From Gp13-AA77 sp035516075 (lineage in GTDB: Bacteria > Acidobacteriota > Terriglobia > UBA7540), in NCBI GenBank assembly GCA_035516075.1, contig DATJAQ010000070.1:1-13786 (forward strand): DNA of 13,786 bases, given 5' to 3'. Below are positions 12,719 through 13,786 of the stretch, piece by piece (positions within the stretch are counted from its first letter, which is position 1; every line of letters starts with the position of its first letter). The position numbers and the translations under genes are program-made. The notes beneath the pieces are model-generated. The model made no database searches. It had not been told where the DNA came from and saw only the letters and a program-made list of their open reading frames with translations.

Positions 12719-13786
12719 GTGGAGTCTCCGACCTGCAAGAAAGAACTGATTATTGAGGTTCCCGAAGACGCCGTCGCCCGCGAGAGCGAGCAGATCACGT
12801 CGCACTACGCGCGCGTGGCCCGCCTTCCCGGGTTCCGTCCCGGCCGGGCGCCGCGCTCTCTGGTGGGGAAACGCTTCCGCGACGAGATTCGCAGCGAAGT
12901 GGTGCAAGTCCTGGTCCCGCGCTATTTCGAGGATAAGATTCGCGGCGAAAATCTCCTTCTGGTGGGCGAGCCCCGCTTCGAGGACCTTCAGGTTGAGGAT
13001 GGCCAAGCCATCCGGGCCAAGGCGACGTTCGAAGTCTATCCCCAGATCGAGCTCAAGGAATACCGGGGACTCGAAGTGGAGGAGGATTCCGCCGAGGTGA
13101 CCGACGCGGAGCTCGCTGAAGCTGTGGAGCGGCTGCGCCAGCGGGAGGCCACGTTTGAAGTGATCGAGGAACGAGCAGCAGCGGACGACGATTACGTTAT
13201 GGTCAGCTATCAGGGCCGGGACGTCTCCAACCCCGGAGCCGAGCCGATTGAGGTGAAAGAGGGTATGGTGCAGGTCGGGGGCAAGGGCACCGTGCCTGCG
13301 TTTTCGGAGCACCTGCGCGGCACCCGGCCGGGCGACGTCCGCGAGTTCATGGTGGACTATCCAGCCGATTTCCCCAATGCAAAGCTGGCAGGCCACAGCG
13401 TGCGTTATCATGTGGCGGTTCAGGGACTCAAGCGAAAGGTGGTGCCCGCGGCCGATGACGAGTTGGCCAAAACCGTGAGCGAGTTCAGCAGTCTGGAGGA
13501 GTTGCGGGGCAGGCTGCGGCAGGACATGGAAAAAGCGAAACGGCGCCGGGTGGAGCACGCCGCCCAGGCGAAACTGCTCGAGAAGCTGGAGGACGCCCAC
13601 GAATTCCCGGTCCCCGAGACGCTCGTGGAGTCCCAGGTTCAACGCAAGCTCGAGCGTATGTTGAGCGGCCTGCTGGCGCGGGGCGTCGATCCGCGCGAGA
13701 CGCAGATGGATTGGCACAAGCTCCGCGACGGGATGCGGCCCGAGGCTGAGCGGGATGTGCGAGGGAGCCTGATTCTGGAACGGATC
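12719..13786 (+). CDS. tig: trigger factor (ribosome-associated chaperone/PPIase), 3' truncated by the window
   Basis: The first 356 residues of trigger factor, which binds ribosomal protein L23 at the exit tunnel and shields nascent chains. The ribosome-binding domain is at about residues 1-115, with the signature LPGFRPGRAP (the usual GFRxGxxP tail loop) and KATFEVYPQIELKEYRGLEV. The PPIase-like domain follows at about 150-240 (DYVMVSYQGR, FSEHLRGTRPGDVREFMVDYP). The helical C-terminal arms begin at about 250 (DDELAKTVSEFSSLEELRGRLRQDM) and run off the window. The frame begins at GTG 12719-12721, chosen because ESPTCKKELIIEVP matches the family start; AGGAAG lies just before it, rather close. 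It is oriented away from its neighbours with its own promoter, and clp genes would commonly follow. Confidence 0.93.
   Translation, partial: MESPTCKKELIIEVPEDAVARESEQITSHYARVARLPGFRPGRAPRSLVGKRFRDEIRSEVVQVLVPRYFEDKIRGENLLLVGEPRFEDLQVEDGQAIRAKATFEVYPQIELKEYRGLEVEEDSAEVTDAELAEAVERLRQREATFEVIEERAAADDDYVMVSYQGRDVSNPGAEPIEVKEGMVQVGGKGTVPAFSEHLRGTRPGDVREFMVDYPADFPNAKLAGHSVRYHVAVQGLKRKVVPAADDELAKTVSEFSSLEELRGRLRQDMEKAKRRRVEHAAQAKLLEKLEDAHEFPVPETLVESQVQRKLERMLSGLLARGVDPRETQMDWHKLRDGMRPEAERDVRGSLILERI

Noticed and set aside
12680..13717. 345-codon minus-strand open frame
   Set aside because: It is antisense to trigger factor, whose plus-strand frame is unmistakable and simply runs off the window.

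Overview
The window is GC-rich bacterial DNA that looks chromosomal. Several traits point to an Acidobacteriota-type genome, possibly near the Solibacteres/Bryobacterales: a trigger factor with a GTG start and a short N-terminus, a secreted choice-of-anchor-D/SGNH protein, an ECF sigma factor joined to a multi-domain VOC protein, and heptanucleotide tandem repeats between genes. This placement is inferred from protein style, since the window holds no rRNA or other phylogenetic marker.

Layout, left to right. A PIN-toxin/Phd-type-antitoxin pair (86-732, minus) has its own promoter and a palindrome that could be its operator. Next comes a minus-strand ECF sigma factor gene (2896-3444) whose 3' end overlaps by 8 bases a 686-residue protein with four tandem VOC (glyoxalase/PhnB-like) domains (843-2903). 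A TauE/SafE permease and its usual DUF1634 partner follow (3599-4826, minus). Then come a YifB/ComM AAA+ ATPase (4939-6471), a small three-helix membrane protein (6543-6815) and a HAD-IB-like phosphatase (6799-7656), all minus. A roughly 500-base AT-richer stretch carries overlapping divergent promoter-like sequences and separates these from an EcsC-family gene (8167-8814, plus). EcsC converges on the formamidopyrimidine-DNA glycosylase gene mutM (8863-9729, minus), and a small Rieske ferredoxin gene (9917-10222, minus) lies beyond. Two plus-strand genes finish the window: a secreted protein with two HYDIN/choice-of-anchor-D-like repeats, an Ig-like domain and an SGNH-hydrolase-like domain (10579-12510), and a trigger factor gene cut off by the window end (12719-13786).

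The most unusual DNA structure is around mutM. Its 3' side is a 10-unit array of a 7-base repeat (8795-8864, consensus GATTGCC) that fills the whole space to ecsC and overlaps both stop codons. Its 5' side is a second, different 7-base-period array (9739-9850) whose two halves point in opposite directions. The most interesting protein-level system is the ECF sigma factor translationally coupled to the quadruple-VOC protein, whose first ~85 residues are not VOC and could be a sigma-regulating segment. Other points are a toxin gene that seems to start at a non-standard CTG inside a CTGA stop/start overlap, and a run of nine C (nine G on the coding strand) just upstream of the Rieske start codon. 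I saw no CRISPR array, tRNA, rRNA, insertion sequence or prophage gene.
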